This document shows, piece by piece, positions 30,636 to 42,345 of a DNA stretch of 64,000 nucleotides. Position numbers and translations under genes: made by a program. Source of the stretch: Phytophthora colocasiae (Eukaryota; Oomycota; Peronosporomycetes; Peronosporales; Peronosporaceae); assembly GCA_018806915.1 (NCBI GenBank), contig JAGKQI010000073.1:1364001-1428000 (forward strand), written 5' to 3'. How positions within the stretch are numbered: the stretch's first letter is position 1; the number at the start of each line of letters is the position of its first letter. The notes beneath the pieces were generated by a model. It worked only from the letters and a program-made list of their open reading frames with translations, did no database searches and had not been told where the DNA came from.

Positions 30636-33600
30636 TTATCCTGCTGTAGTGTCCTGTTCGTTGGGTTTTCCTGATGGTGGGGCATTGTCGACGGTGGTCA
30701 CGGTCTCTGTAGTGTCACTACCTTGATCGATTTTAAGTTCGGGCGTGATTTCGTTTGATATGTGAGTATTCAGTGGCAGCGCGACTGGCACTGTTGGTGT
30801 CAAGGTGTCTGAAGGTATTGCTGCGTTATTCACAGAGAACATTTCCTGCGATGAAGCTTTAGCGGTCTCGGCGCAGTTGTCTACATGTTGAGATCCGCTG
30901 TTACCCTCTCCAGCTGCAGGGCTCAATTTCGCAGCGTGTTCCACGAAATTCACAACGGATTTATCAGGGTCTACAACTTCAGTTGGAAGTAAGGTACTCG
31001 GTTGGACCACAAGATCGTTAGGGTGTTCTTCAGGTTTCAGCTCGGAAATTGCCCCAGATGACAAGCTAGGTATTTCAGCAGAAGGTGGTGCCTCGCTCCG
31101 TGTTTCTGCTGCAGTCGGTGACGATGCTTCAACGGAATCTCGCTCATCCAGACAATGATCGTCTTCACTCATTAAAGCACCGTCGCCCTCAACCGTTGAA
31201 AAGTCGATTTCGGGACTCTCTTGTGTTGACAAATTTCGAGGAGATTGGATAGAAGTGACCACTGTTGCTTCACTATGTTGTACGGGAACGACCTTAGCAG
31301 TCGCTAGCGTCGAGGATACCTCATGAACTTCAGCTCTCACACGACGCGCCAGCGCACATGCTTCGGCAAGTTCAGGTGCGGTGTTCGAATGCGTGCTGAC
31401 TGCTTTTGATGGTCGGACGTCGTCTTGCTTATAATCTCCCGGAGTTTTCATGTCAACATTAATCATTTTAAATGCTGTAGTCTCGGCGGATCGTGGCGTG
31501 TTTTGCTTTCGTGGAGATGGAAGAGCTCGCAGTGTCGGACCAGAATTTTCTTCCTGCTTCAGGATCCTTGTCTTGCTTCCCGGTACCTCCAGAATTGGAG
31601 CTTTTAGTTCGTGCACGGGAATCGGGGCCACAACACTTGTCATTGGTATGGCCACATGAGCTTTTCGTCTCCGCGTTGAGTGCACATGCACCCAACAGAT
31701 CGGACAGAAATGTACGCTTTCTTCGCACTGCTGACATTCCAAAACCGCACGCTGATCACCACATTCTTCACACCTGCCACGACGAATTGCACGTCCACGA
31801 ACCATTACGAAGAATTCGGCACGTACTTCCCGAGCATGTTTTCGTCCTTGCATACCGCGAGCATAGCGCTGGATGGTCATTGCCGATTTCTGCTCTCGGG
31901 TGATACGTACTCGCTGTCGCTCTTGACGTTGCTCCATCTCTAGCGCTAACTGCGTATTGGCCTCAACCTGAGCTTCCATCTCATGAACTCGGCGCTGCAC
32001 TTGCGAAACCAAAGATTTGATGCGTTGTTGAGTATCCTGTTCGAGGCTAGTTGATCTCGCATATTTCTTACTTCGCTGTTGTAGGTTGTACAAGTCTCGA
32101 TTGGCCACCATTTCAGGTGTACAAGCTGGGAAAACATCGCCATCCGCGGTGACATTGTCGCTGAATTCAGCACTGTAAGGTTTCTCAATCAGCGATGCCC
32201 CATTGGTAGTCAAATGTGACTGCGTGCAGTGCGCTCGCCACCATTCAGAAGCTTCCTCGTCGGAAACAGGTTCTGTTACTTGGCTTATTTTCCCAGTCAA
32301 GAACCGTTGAATCTCCGTTGATGGCCATGTGCCACTGCTTTTGCTGTCAGACTCGTGCTCTTTCTGGTAGTTTTCACTGCGTGGCCAAACCCAGATCTTG
32401 TTCTCATCTTCCCATGGGCTTTTCACTACCACAACTTGTCGAATGTCACGCTCGTCACCGGCAAGTTGTGTCTGCCACCAATTGTGTTTATCCAGCACTG
32501 CACAGACTGCACGGCGATGATGATTCCATGCCTGAATTTGTCTTGTTGGTTCCCATTTCATACTGCCATCGTGGTTTTGCTGATTGTTCTCTTTTGACGG
32601 CGTCATATCTTCAGGTGACTCGGCTTGTAAGTATTTTATTCGGTTTTCACAGCTTTGTAGGCATTGAGCTGAGCGCAATTCGTTATTTGCTCGTGATGCA
32701 CGAATTCCGCGTTCATACCGAAGGATACGCTGAGTTGTGGCACGCTTCATAGCTACCACTTGGTCATACAGTTCACGCCGCCGATTCACTTTTGGTTTTC
32801 CGCTCTCCGTTGGTACTGAACGTTGAGGTGACGCATTATTCGATTTCTCTAGCGCAGCCTTACGCTTGATTCTGCAGGTAAAATGTTGTGAAGACTAAAT
32901 GAGCACAATTCCCACAACATATTGAACGCACCGTTCCTGAATCGTTTTTCTCCTTACTGCAAAGTCTTCCTCGTTGATAATTGAAGCCGGAAGCTTTTGC
33001 ACAGAGCTAGCGTCAACTTCTCTATTTAAGAAAAGTGAATTCGAGTGAGGTGCTGATTTACTGCACTCTTTATCTTGTTCCCAATGACTAAAGGGAACAT
33101 CTCGAACTCCACTGGCCAACCCGAACGGGTTAAACGTGTAAATGCGATGATTTGGAGAAACAGCCTCTTCCTTTATCGCCTTTGGCACAGTTGGTACCTG
33201 CTTCACAGCACGCCAAGTCTGTTGGATGATCTTGGCTGAATGCTGCCGCTGGAAAGCTCGCACTCTCTCAAGGTCTGCCGCGTTGGTGTGCTTCAAGAAG
33301 TACAGCTCCTGTTCATTGTGCCAGATACGAATCTGTCGCCTCCGTGTTGCTTGTTGAAGACTCTCCTACAACAGATCCGTCAATGGAAGCTTTCTAGATT
33401 CAGGATGAATCATTCTTCCAGACAAAGGATATCACTGCACCTGCTCTCTTGAAAAATCTCGCAGTTCAGCGAACTCACGACGTGTGAAGCGCCCACGTTG
33501 CAGCGCCTGAAGCTTAGTTACAGCTCTCTGTCAAGACACGGATGTGGTTAGTACATCTCATGACGTTACGTCTCACCAAAGATGATCAAAAGTTTCTTAC

Positions 33601-33684
33601 GATGCCGCGATGTTGCTTCTTTCGCCATCGAAAGCCTCGGAAGCTCGCCTGAATACATGTTGCTGCATTATCTTCCATCGCCAT
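30636..33684 (-). CDS. IQ-motif protein with a B-box-like zinc finger, four exons, 946 aa
   Basis: Exons on the minus strand are 33601-33684, 33441-33527, 32932-33365 and 30636-32871 (2841 nt, in frame). Introns of 73, 75 and 60 bp all have GT-AG ends. IQ motifs, which bind calmodulin or myosin light chains, are at residues 7-24 (CIQASFRGFRWRKK), 30-47 (LQALQRGRFTRREF), about 100-113 (IIQQTWRAVKQ) and again in the last exon (TIQRYARGMQGRKH). A cysteine/histidine cluster follows that last IQ: CEEC...C.QC...CPIC..HVH, resembling a B-box. The C-terminal 400 residues are low-complexity, rich in Ser/Thr/Glu. Basic helical stretches suggest coiled coil. A cytoskeletal or cilium/flagellum role is possible but unproven. 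The ATG at 33678 would also serve. Confidence 0.8.
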
Positions 33685-34114
33685 CGCCCTCGTAGCTGTT
33701 GCTTCAACACAAAATAGGCAACTGAATTGCTCATGAACCGACGCGACTTCTGAAGTAGAGATGGCTACAAGTTGAAGCCTTCGGGTTTCAGTGGTCATCA
33801 TAATATTATTCGGACCGCTACTACATGTAGACTGGCCCAAGCTCGGAGTTGCTCGCTTGCTGGCTGTTAGATACTATCAACGAAATCATAAGTGGGCGAG
33901 AAGCGTAAAAGCTCCTCTCAAGCTCACCGTCGTCTGCCAGGCGACATACATACATCAAAACTGACGCTGGACTTGGACAACTATCTAACTGGGGTCTGTC
34001 TGGGCGTGCTGCACTGCACTGAATAGCTTGAGCCATTAAGTACTCCTCGATTGAGAACACTCCAGCCTGCTCTCGTTGGGGCTGTTGTGCGAGTAAATAA
34101 CGTTGAGTATGGCC
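33685..34114. other. Region between the IQ/B-box gene start and the C2 gene end
   Basis: No gene is seen. A TACATGTA palindrome at 33822-33829 lies 138 bp upstream of the IQ/B-box ATG. Confidence 0.5.
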
Positions 34115-36171
34115 TCAATCAAAACTTGACCGGCGCAGCGCGCAGTCCACGGAATCGACAGACATCGGAGACGTACACTCGAGAATGGGCACGAACTCCT
34201 CGCTCATCTTGTACGACTCGATACCCATTTCTTCTTCTTCGTCTTCTTCGTCCTCATCTTCGAATAGCACATTCATACTTTCACGACACAGAAGCGTCGC
34301 CAGCGTTGGGGTGAACTGAATCCTTGTCGACTCCCGTTCTTGTTCGTCCGAGTCGAAATCGTCATCCGAGTCCGAGTCCGAGTCATCGTCACTATCCTCA
34401 TCATCCGACATCGACTGTGATACCTCTTTGATGCGGGCGAGCTGCATCTTTCGCTGCTCCATTTGCCACTGCTGCCGTTGTTGTTCCCGAGCCTTTTCTG
34501 ATTTAACCTCGTCATCCTCGTCGTTTTCGTCATCACTTTCACTGTCGCTGAAGTCGTATCGAGAACTTTCACGCTGGTCGACTGTACTGGTCGCTGTACT
34601 TGAAAGCGCAATTGATGCTGATCCGTTATTCAGCGACTTTTTCCTTTTGTCCAGGGAGTCACGATCGTCATCAATATCATCATCGAAATCCATTCGAGAA
34701 CTCTCGCGAGGGTCCAAAGTGCTAGAAAGAACACTCAGTTTGGTGTGGTTACCAGTCCAACGCTTAGTCGCGTTGGGACCGTCGTCAAATTCATCTAGAT
34801 CATCGTCGTCGTCTTCTTCCAGAGGAATTTGCGAACTTGATGATCTCGATGACCGTGATATCCTTGACGTCCGCGAGATCTCGGCCATTTTCATCCTAGA
34901 TCGTTCTGTATCAGAACAACGCAGGAGTTAGTCTCCTTTACATCTTAATCCTGATATAAATACCAGCAAAACTTACCAAGTTCTGATCTCCTCATGGTGC
35001 CGCGATGTGCGTACGACGCGTCTAGTCCCTTCGCACCTGCTACAGCGGGGGAAGCCATCTTCGACGTCTCAGTATGGGGTGTTCTATTCACCGCCGAAGT
35101 CGATTCAACCTCGCTGAAGGTCGAGGCGTCTTCTTTCGACGCTGGCTTGGACAGTGGAGAGGCCACTGGAGAGATGGACACATCACTGGCAGGTTCCGAG
35201 TCGTCGATGGACTCGTTCGACGTAGCACTAGCACTATTGTCTCGAGTCGTGGGCGTTCTAGGAGTATCATCCTTGTCGCTTGCTGACTTGTTGCTTCCGT
35301 TGCTACTACCCAACACAGAAGAATTTATAGGTGTTCCGTCAAAGCGCCTAGCTGATCTGTGGTACTTGTGGTCGCGTCGCGAAGACTTCTTGAATTGCCT
35401 CGCAGCGATTTCCTCGGGAGATTCCCCAGCTGGGAGACTCAGGTACGTGTCGCTGTTCTGGTGGTTACGTTGTCGAGTCGAACGTGGAGAAGCTGCGGGG
35501 TCGTTTTCATCCTCCGGCTGTCGACTCTGTAGCCTCGCAATGGAGGGGTCTACAAGTCTCAGTTGCAATCTGATTCGTCCTGCATCCTTCTTCCCGCGCC
35601 GGAGATCGACCCACCGGTCGATTGTCGTGGCTCCTTGCATGGTCAAATGCTTGAGTGATATCGAGCACGCACCGATCGCAGGGGAGGACATGAGTCTCGC
35701 TGACTTGACTCGAATACTAAGCACATCTTCATTGATGTCTAGAACGGGGATGTCGAACTTCTCGTTCCAAACGGGGTCCGTATGCTTGCCCTTCTGAACC
35801 TGTGTCTTGAGTACTCTCATCTTGCTGCCAGAGCCACTGAGGTCCCCTTCGGACGAGGACGTCGGAGGCAACGGTGTATTTGGAGGCTGCGCTGTATTAC
35901 CACGACTGGTATTGCCACCGAAAGGGGAATGCAGTAGATCCCCGAGACTGTGCGTGGAACCGGACGACGTCAGTTTCTGCGTGTGGCGCGCAAATGCTCC
36001 ACTGCCGCGCACCATCTCGGTGCTACCGACATAAAGCTTACAGTACGTGCCATGGCTGGACACGTGCCGCAGTCCTTCGGCCGAATACACACGGAGAAGC
36101 AGGCGACTGGGAGGTGGCGGACGGGCGAAATACGACGAAGTGGACGCCGGCCGCTCGTATGCGACGTCCAT
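34115..36171 (-). CDS. C2-domain protein with acidic, repeat-bearing C-terminus, two exons, 661 aa
   Basis: Exons on the minus strand are 34977-36171 and 34115-34905 (1986 nt); the 71-bp intron is GT-AG and the join reads SELERSRMKMAE. An N-terminal C2 domain spans about residues 24-208: LLLRVYSAEGL, then YCKLYVGS, DPVWNEKFDIPV, LSIRVKSARL and RWVDLRRG, with a 65-residue Ser/Gly-rich loop inserted after the second strand. C2 domains bind membranes, often with calcium. The middle is Ser/Thr/Pro-rich. The C-terminal third is very acidic, and a motif of the form RES[ST]RxxF occurs three times (465-472, 510-517, 589-596). The first codon of the longer open frame (36195) is GTG, so I start at the ATG at 36171. 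Confidence 0.85.
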
Positions 36172-36209
36172 CGTCGAGGAGTTGGAGGACCCCACAATGG
36201 GCGGGGGGC

Positions 36210-36217
36210 GATGAGCC
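36210..36217 (-). promoter_or_regulatory. Possible initiator of the C2 gene
   Basis: The minus strand reads GGCTCATC about 39 bases before the ATG, followed by a CATTGT that resembles the flanking promoter region. The match is partial. Confidence 0.3.
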
Positions 36218-37432
36218 TGCAGAGGGGCGAGTACTCGCGGACTGCAGCGCCGGCGGATGGAGCTCTTGTCCCTCTTGGGGATGATCTGGCTTTGGCCTTT
36301 AAGTGTGTGCGCGTTGTGTCATTTCTTGGAAACGTCCCGTCTGCGCACGTCGTTGCGCTTTCGCCAGGGGTATATTAATAGTGAAATTATTTGGACTTCT
36401 ATTCCGGCTTTAATTTTATTGAAGGCGAATGGTCAATACTCAAGACGAGTGTTTGTGGTTCAGCGACTGTGTTAAAGTGGGCCGTGAAATCACTGGTATA
36501 TGATATCCTTTATATACGGATGAAGTGGATTTGACAGGGAGAGGTTGATAAAAAGTTGAAAGGATCTTAGAAGATGATAGGATTTTAAAATAGATGGTAG
36601 TTAGATGTGTGAAAAATGAGAGCGGTTTCGGGAGGGGATGTGCATGATTGAAAAGGAACAGAAGTAGCACTGGTTCAAATTAAAATGTGCGTTACTAGCA
36701 TAGTAAAATCAAGACAAAAACTATTCTTTTAGGAACGGATTCGACTGCTTGAAACAGCCGCCCGACACAATCCCCCCGTAGCTGCTTGGACAGACCAGCA
36801 ACGTTAGCAGTCAGCTTTCCGACTGTAGCATGACGCCCTCCTCTTCTACTACATGTATGAATACTTGCTCGAGTTGTTGATGGCGAGACCATCAATTTTG
36901 CCAACCCTGAAGCGCAATCGTGTCGGTCGCAGTGCTCAACAGCTCCTGCATCCTTACTTGCTGCCAAGACATTCATTCGTCCAGCATTTTGGTGCCGTAA
37001 CATGACGTTGTGCCTCGCTGACCGAACGAAACCACTGGATATTCTCGGGCGTCAACGGGATCATCATCGCTCTGGCAGCAGTGGCAGTTGTAGCACAAGC
37101 AGCGTACGATCTCAACTCGAGACTCTCAAGCGTTATCCACCATGATGCAGTCGCTGCTGCTCGAGCTCAGCTCGAGTCGCGTCGCTTTAGGATAGTCTTT
37201 TGGTGCGACGATGCACCGCAAAAACTGGCTGGCAGGGCAGTCTGAACACTACGAGTCGAGTCACATTTCCACAAACCGCCCACGACATTTCGGGGAGGTT
37301 AACCAACCGCTACTTGAATTGCTGATGTAGTATAGTAGGAGGTTCTATCGTCTCAGTTCGTGGCCTCCCTTCAAGATCAGTGGTGCGCCTCCACACCAAG
37401 ACAGGAACACTCTCTACAAACACACACGGCTA
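36218..37432. other. Intergenic region, no gene recognised
   Basis: The stretch 36380-36680 is AT-rich. A 102-codon minus-strand ORF at 36695-37003 has no known motif. A TACATGTA palindrome is at 36850-36857. Confidence 0.45.
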
Positions 37433-38087
37433 TTGTACTCTGCAGAAGTGAAGACACCAGTAACTTTTTCCCGCACACGTTTTGACGCATTGCGGTTCGA
37501 ATATTAAAGCTATAGAGAAAATAAAACATGGAATTGATAGCTGGGGGGCGCCCTACACGCTATGCGCACGCTCTTTCATCTCATAAGTTCGTTCATTCAA
37601 CGCCGAACGCCACGAGTTTAGCAGTGGAGAAAAAAAAATGATGGTGAAGAACCATGCATTTTTCACTCTTACAGAAAAATCAAGGGCTCTATCGCGGAAA
37701 GCGCACGAGGGAATCGGTTGCTGAGTGTCTTAGCTGCTCCCTCCAAACAGTTTCGCGCGTAATGGCGCACTACAACGCCAACCCGGACACCGACTTCCCC
37801 GTAAATTTGACTGTTCTGATATGCTGCAAGACCTGTATTAATTAATGCTGATTAAAAACAGGAACATACAAGCAATAGGGGGAGACCTATAATAACCTCT
37901 TTAAAATTGTTTCAAATCAATGTAGATGAAAGTGTGCAATCGCGAATTGATCGGCAATTGCCGCCCTTTCACGTGAAATCCCACATGTTTGCACTGCTTA
38001 GCCAATAGCATGGCTGTATTTGAAGCAACCCTACTCACCAGACTTTGGCGAGTTCCGAATTACATTTTTTGCGCGCTCGTAGCCGAT
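37433..38087 (+). mobile_element. Deletion derivative of the 14.1-17.8 kb MULE
   Basis: The first 190 bp (37433-37620) are the inverted copy of 17597-17798, starting with the 29-bp TIR, with about 10 bases missing. This is fused at 37621 to an inverted copy of about 14262-14841. The transposase is gone. The far TIR is also missing; similarity stops at 38087, 142 bp before the CENATAC start codon. It is a non-autonomous and probably immobile fragment. Confidence 0.85.
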
Positions 38088-38229
38088 GCAAGCCACCAGC
38101 TGTGTAGCCATGACTCGACAACGCTAAAGTTGCGGTCTTTTCCTTCCATGTGACTTGTAAAACGTATGGTATCAGGCTAGTCGAGACTTTCCCTGTCAAA
38201 CCTGATTGCTCGAGAGCTGCTCGTCATTG

Positions 38230-39667
38230 ATGGCGGACGACGTCGTGGAGGCGCCGTACTGCGTTGTTTGCCGCCGCTCGAGCGCCTGCAAGTGGCGCAA
38301 GCACGTGTTCTCACGTGGCCACCAGCAGGGGACGCAGCCGTTCCTTCTGCACCACGTGAGCCGGATCCAGGCGCTGCTTGACGCCTCAACGTCATGTTCT
38401 TTGGCTTCCTGGCGCTGTGTGTTCTGCGACGCTGCGTTAGCCACAGAGGACGCACTGACGCATTTAGGTAGTGAAACCCATCGCAAACAGGTGGAGGCGT
38501 TCTGCCGCAATCACCGCTGTGATGCGGACCGCCAGTTGAGGCCTCAGCTCTGGATTAATGCCGTTCAGCGTCGAGAGGTACGCTGCCGTCGTGCAATGAG
38601 CTCTGCAATTGAACTCACGGCTATTCCTGTGCACGGAGCAGCTTGAGACGAAGTTGGAGAAGAGAGAGACCAAGCAGGAGAAGCAGGAGACTGTGGATCA
38701 TACAGGAAGAGATCGAGAAGCTTTTTTGACGTCAGCAGCTTTGAGACTACAAGAGGTAGCGAGTGATAGACGGAAAGTTGTGGAAAATTCTGTTGAGGTG
38801 AAGCAGGAAGAGCTTGGTCCGCAGGTAGCTGCTGATACGAAGCAATACAAGACGGTGTCGTCGGCGGAAGGAGTTTTACAGAACCCGCTCGGAAGACATG
38901 AAGGCAAACGTGTGTGGGGAGGTGGAGTTGTGAAGCTGCGGAAACACGAGTGGATTCCGTGGACGATTGATCAACTCGTAAAGGAGGAGCAGACTGGCCA
39001 ACCGGAAACGCAGCAGACCGGGGTGGATGATTATTCTTTTGCTCATCGAGTGACTGAGCTCGCAAAGGGCGAAGGATTGAGCTCCATTGCGTCGATTTCA
39101 TGGGGCGCGAGTGTGCGGAATGTCCACACGTCAGCTGTACCGCCTTGGATGGTGCAGACTGAAGAGGAGTACAAGCAGTGCAACCGTAGAGAACAGGCGG
39201 CTCGGCCACCACCGATCAGGGCGACTTACAAAGCTGAAGGGAAGAGGAGAGATATCTTCTCGGAGCGTCAATCGAAGTCTGAGTACGGTCCAGACTGGTT
39301 GCCGAACTTTGGCGGTGTTTGGCAAGACGGACCTCGATCTAAGACCAAACAGGCGTTCAGGAAGGTCACACCTGCATATTCCTCGCGTGAACAAGCTCCT
39401 AACAAGACAACAGAGACCAGTTCTTCTCAGTTAGATGTGCTAGCTCCTGCTGAAGTCTTATCGCCGGTGAAGGCACCACTAGAAACGTGTGAACCCCAGT
39501 CTTCAACTCTTGGTGTTCCTGCAATAACACAACGCGAGGAAACCACTTCGATGCCAGCGGAGAAACCCACAAGTAAAGCATCAAACCCGTTAGATGCGAA
39601 GAAGCAACTGCTACTAGCCCAGAAGGAGCGACTGAGAGCAAAGATGGCAGCAAGAAGGCACAAGTAA
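38230..39667 (+). CDS. CENATAC: CENATAC (CCDC84) homologue, minor-spliceosome factor, two exons, 457 aa
   Basis: Exons are 38230-38577 and 38642-39667 (1374 nt); the 64-bp intron is GT-AG and joins RRE to LETK. Animal CENATAC binds the U4atac/U6atac side of the minor spliceosome and promotes splicing of AT-AC introns. Seen here: two N-terminal C2H2-type fingers (C11-C14-H25-H31 and C63-C66-H78-H84), a charged coiled-coil stretch (about 117-165), and both C-terminal family motifs, NVHTSAVPPWMVQTEEEY (276-293) and PDWLPNFGGVW (333-343). Length is a little above the human protein (332 aa) because of linker. The start is the first ATG (MADDVVEAP); the frame upstream has only a TTG. Confidence 0.9.
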
Positions 39668-39817
39668 ACTTGGAATAAATAAGACCCAGTCGAGAGGAAA
39701 TCTTGGTTAACTGTTCTTCCCTGATGTTTTCTTACTTACGAAGTACTTGGACAACCATAAAACTTATGACCTGTGTTGGTTCGAATTTCTCGAAGATTGC
39801 ACGAGTACGAGGTGTCA

Positions 39818-40083
39818 AAGCACTTCAAGTCTGCTTTATGACCAAGGGTCCAATGTTGTTGTTTCCTCTCCATTCCAGAAGATGACCAAAACGAATAACA
39901 AGGTGAACGAAATGACCGAGAAGATGACCAAGCTCCGTGTGTGCACCGATCCTGCGAATAAACCGCCTCGTTGATGAGGGCATTGGCTACTGCTGGTGCC
40001 GTGGTGGAGGAGCACCTCATACGTGTTAGCGACGTCGACTCCGAAGCCTTACTAGGTTCTGGCAAGTATTGGCCCAACGCCTG
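39818..40083 (+). repeat. Diverged duplicate of the sequence at 60851-61205
   Basis: Both copies contain the run TGCTTTATGACC, then GAAGATGACCAAAA, the AATAACAAGGTGAACGAAAT stretch, AATAAACCGCC and TGGCCCAACGCCTGAGAT. The two differ by substitutions and small indels and have been cut differently. The sense reading (MTKxNNKVNEMT...) looks coding-like but is short and of unknown family. It is probably part of an interspersed repeat. Confidence 0.65.
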
Positions 40084-40665
40084 AGATGCCTGCGTGACAA
40101 TTTCCAATACATAATGCGTGTAAACACCGACGGAAGAGATTGAATTCCTGGTCAAGACCAACAGCAAATGGGGCGATAAAGCAAGTTTCGTTGCTTTCAG
40201 CCGGCACAGCGTACGGTGTTACCGCGCCTTCTCTTTTACCCGCAGAGCACCATCGCTCCAAACTGCCCTGCTGTCTACATAGTTTGCACTTGGCAATGGA
40301 CGATGAAGCTCTCCACCACTTCGTACCAACGATTCACGGCAGAAACATTGCTGGAACTGTTGTTGTTAGCGTTGCAGCAGCGACAGGTCTATAGCGCTGT
40401 ATTTCACGCCACCAGCTACTCTCTCACCGAGATCGACGTCTGGACGAACTGCACGCGAGCAGAGCCAAACGCGCGTTGCTCCATGCCCGTGTCGTCGACC
40501 ACGCGAGTTCTTTTGCCGAAAATCAACTGTACACGCAACCACTGGTTGAACCAGATTCCGCTCCGTCTTATAGTAGATGCTCTTCAAGTAACCTTGTGGT
40601 CAAGGATGCTTATCTAGCTTCATCAAGAAGATTCAATCAGGCCCTCAAGAAGACTTCTGGTTCAG

Positions 40666-40942
40666 TGTCACAACTTTAGCTAAGCTTCTCACTTGAGCTC
40701 GGCTAAAGCGTGGTTTGGTCAGTAACAAGGCAAGCACAGTAATTCGAGCCCCAGCACTTAAGAGGAAGTAGGTCGTTGAGTAGTTATGTCGTGAAGCCTC
40801 TCGCTCAATTCTTCGATGTCGTGGAGAGCCACACGAACTGCTTGGCCAGAGCAGTAACAAGAGGAACTCACTTGAGTCCAATGCGGTTGATTCCAGAATG
40901 AGAAGCTGCGTCGGTAGCCACCGCTATCGAAAATCTCCATCG
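40666..40942 (-). repeat. 3' LTR of gypsy-A (right end uncertain)
   Basis: It matches 47817-48060 over its length, with a few substitutions and a 33-bp segment (about 40731-40763) missing from the other LTR. The outer end reads TGTCACAAC on the plus strand (so ...TTGTGACA at the 3' end). The two copies lose similarity after CCATCG, so the true LTR may be longer than 277 bp. Confidence 0.75.
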
Positions 40943-41217
40943 CTCCTTACTCTCTTCACTATCTAGTCCATACTAGTTAATCTCTTCTGCAAGTCGTTGC
41001 TGCTATCTCTTGCGTAGTCATGGACTCGTAGATGAACTCGTCTTGAATAGTCATGGGTTGTGAACTCATCGGGTTTGAATTCTTGACATGCCCTTCCTCA
41101 AAAGGTTGTCTTGCTACCCCGTAGCTTGACGGTCGTGAAACTTTTTAACGAGGTCGAGCACGTACTGCAGGTGATCCAGTAGTTCCCATGTCAGTCGAGA
41201 CGGAAGATTTTTTTTTG

Positions 41218-41252
41218 GTTCAGATACGGAACGGTTCTGGCTTTTGGAACGG
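41218..41252 (+). repeat. Inverted copy of 42697-42731
   Basis: These 35 bases match the reverse complement of 42697-42731 with one mismatch. The downstream copy lies at the 3' end of the gypsy-A integrase/chromodomain frame, so this one may be a piece of an oppositely oriented relative. Confidence 0.6.
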
Positions 41253-41521
41253 ACATCTGTTTTGTAATGATGAAGTGCTGCCCGTACAGGACTCACTGCT
41301 TGACGATCACTTCGGAACAAGACGACAGAGGCACAGGGAGTACCGACGTTCGAACGATCTACATACCATTACCTGGGTTTTAAGTATGCTCGTTCGTGGA
41401 CACCGTAAAAAAAGATCGTGTATCGCTGTTCTCATTATCGCCGCGGCTGTCAGGGGCGCTGGAGTTTACATTCGCTTCTATGGAATAGCGTCCTACTCGC
41501 TCTCACTCCTATCGTAACAAT

Positions 41522-41893
41522 GTGATCGCCGGCACGATTGTCAATGTCACGGACATTAGAAGCGCTGCCGATAGTCTTGCGATAGCTAGTGTGGCGCGGC
41601 CGGCTCGTCAAATATGGGAAGAGCTACAAAGTCTGTACTACGCCGACGACAACCCCTCCATTGTCTGCGACCTTTCCGAAACACAAGTTGTGTCGCGCAT
41701 TTACTGGGCTCGGAGGCTACACTACAGCGGAAACGTACATGGTGCCATCGAGATACCACCACTCCCACTGCTCCAACGAGCATGTGTCCTTCTTCCAGGT
41801 TCATTCCGTAACAGCAAACTCTCAAGACGTGAGCAGTCCAAATACACGGATCGGCTGGGATCATCCAGCGCTTCTCAATTTGCTCCGTTATAA
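41522..41893 (+). other. Unrecognised coding-like stretch
   Basis: The 123-codon frame (VNVTDIRSAADSLAIASVAR...) overlaps another open frame at 41589-41963 with similar codon-like texture. Neither has a domain I recognise. It may be the remains of a frameshifted gene captured with the ABC fragment next to it. Confidence 0.2.
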
Positions 41894-41944
41894 CAACACC
41901 ACTATCTTTGTTGGCGTTGGATGGAAGTGGCTAACAGTACAGGC

Positions 41945-42345
41945 TCTTGAGCCACGAGACTGATCTGTGAGCGCAGCCACTTCACGTTCAGGGTTTTCAC
42001 ATCACGACCGTCGAGCAGGATGGAGCCTTCGTGGGTCGTAGAAGCGTTCAAGCAGGGAAATGAGCGTACTCATGCCTCCTCCACTGAACCCGACAAATGC
42101 TACGGTTTGTCAAGGCTCAATGGTGATGTTGTAGTCGTATAGGATCTGCACGTCTGGACGGCTTGGGAAGGTGAAATAGACACCGACAGCTTGAATCCGT
42201 CCAACACAGGACTCGGGTTTGTCGCCTTCGTGATCGTTCGAAGCATCAATAGCTGAGGTTGTATCCAGGATCTTGTAGATCTGAGCAGCAGCCCCTTTGG
42301 CATTGGTGTTGGCCGAGACGTTAGGCTTGATCTGAGCTGCCAGCT
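41945..42345 (-). pseudogene. Fragment of an MDR-type (ABCB) ABC transporter inside gypsy-A
   Basis: The minus strand reads the linker and start of a nucleotide-binding domain: IYKILDTTSAIDA, VYFTFPSRPDVQIL, then a TGA where Gly usually stands, [17 protein letters not shown] and ERFYDP. The Walker A Lys is replaced by Met, and after ERFYDP the frame must shift by one base to reach [20 protein letters not shown]. So there are three lesions. It lies between the integrase end and the 3' LTR, in the same orientation as gypsy-A. Confidence 0.85.

Noticed and set aside
32780..32800. IQ/B-box gene starting at 32789
   Set aside because: That codon is GTG, and clean splice sites join it to three upstream exons with more IQ motifs.
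36171..36195. C2 protein starting at 36195
   Set aside because: The codon is GTG; the first ATG is at 36171.
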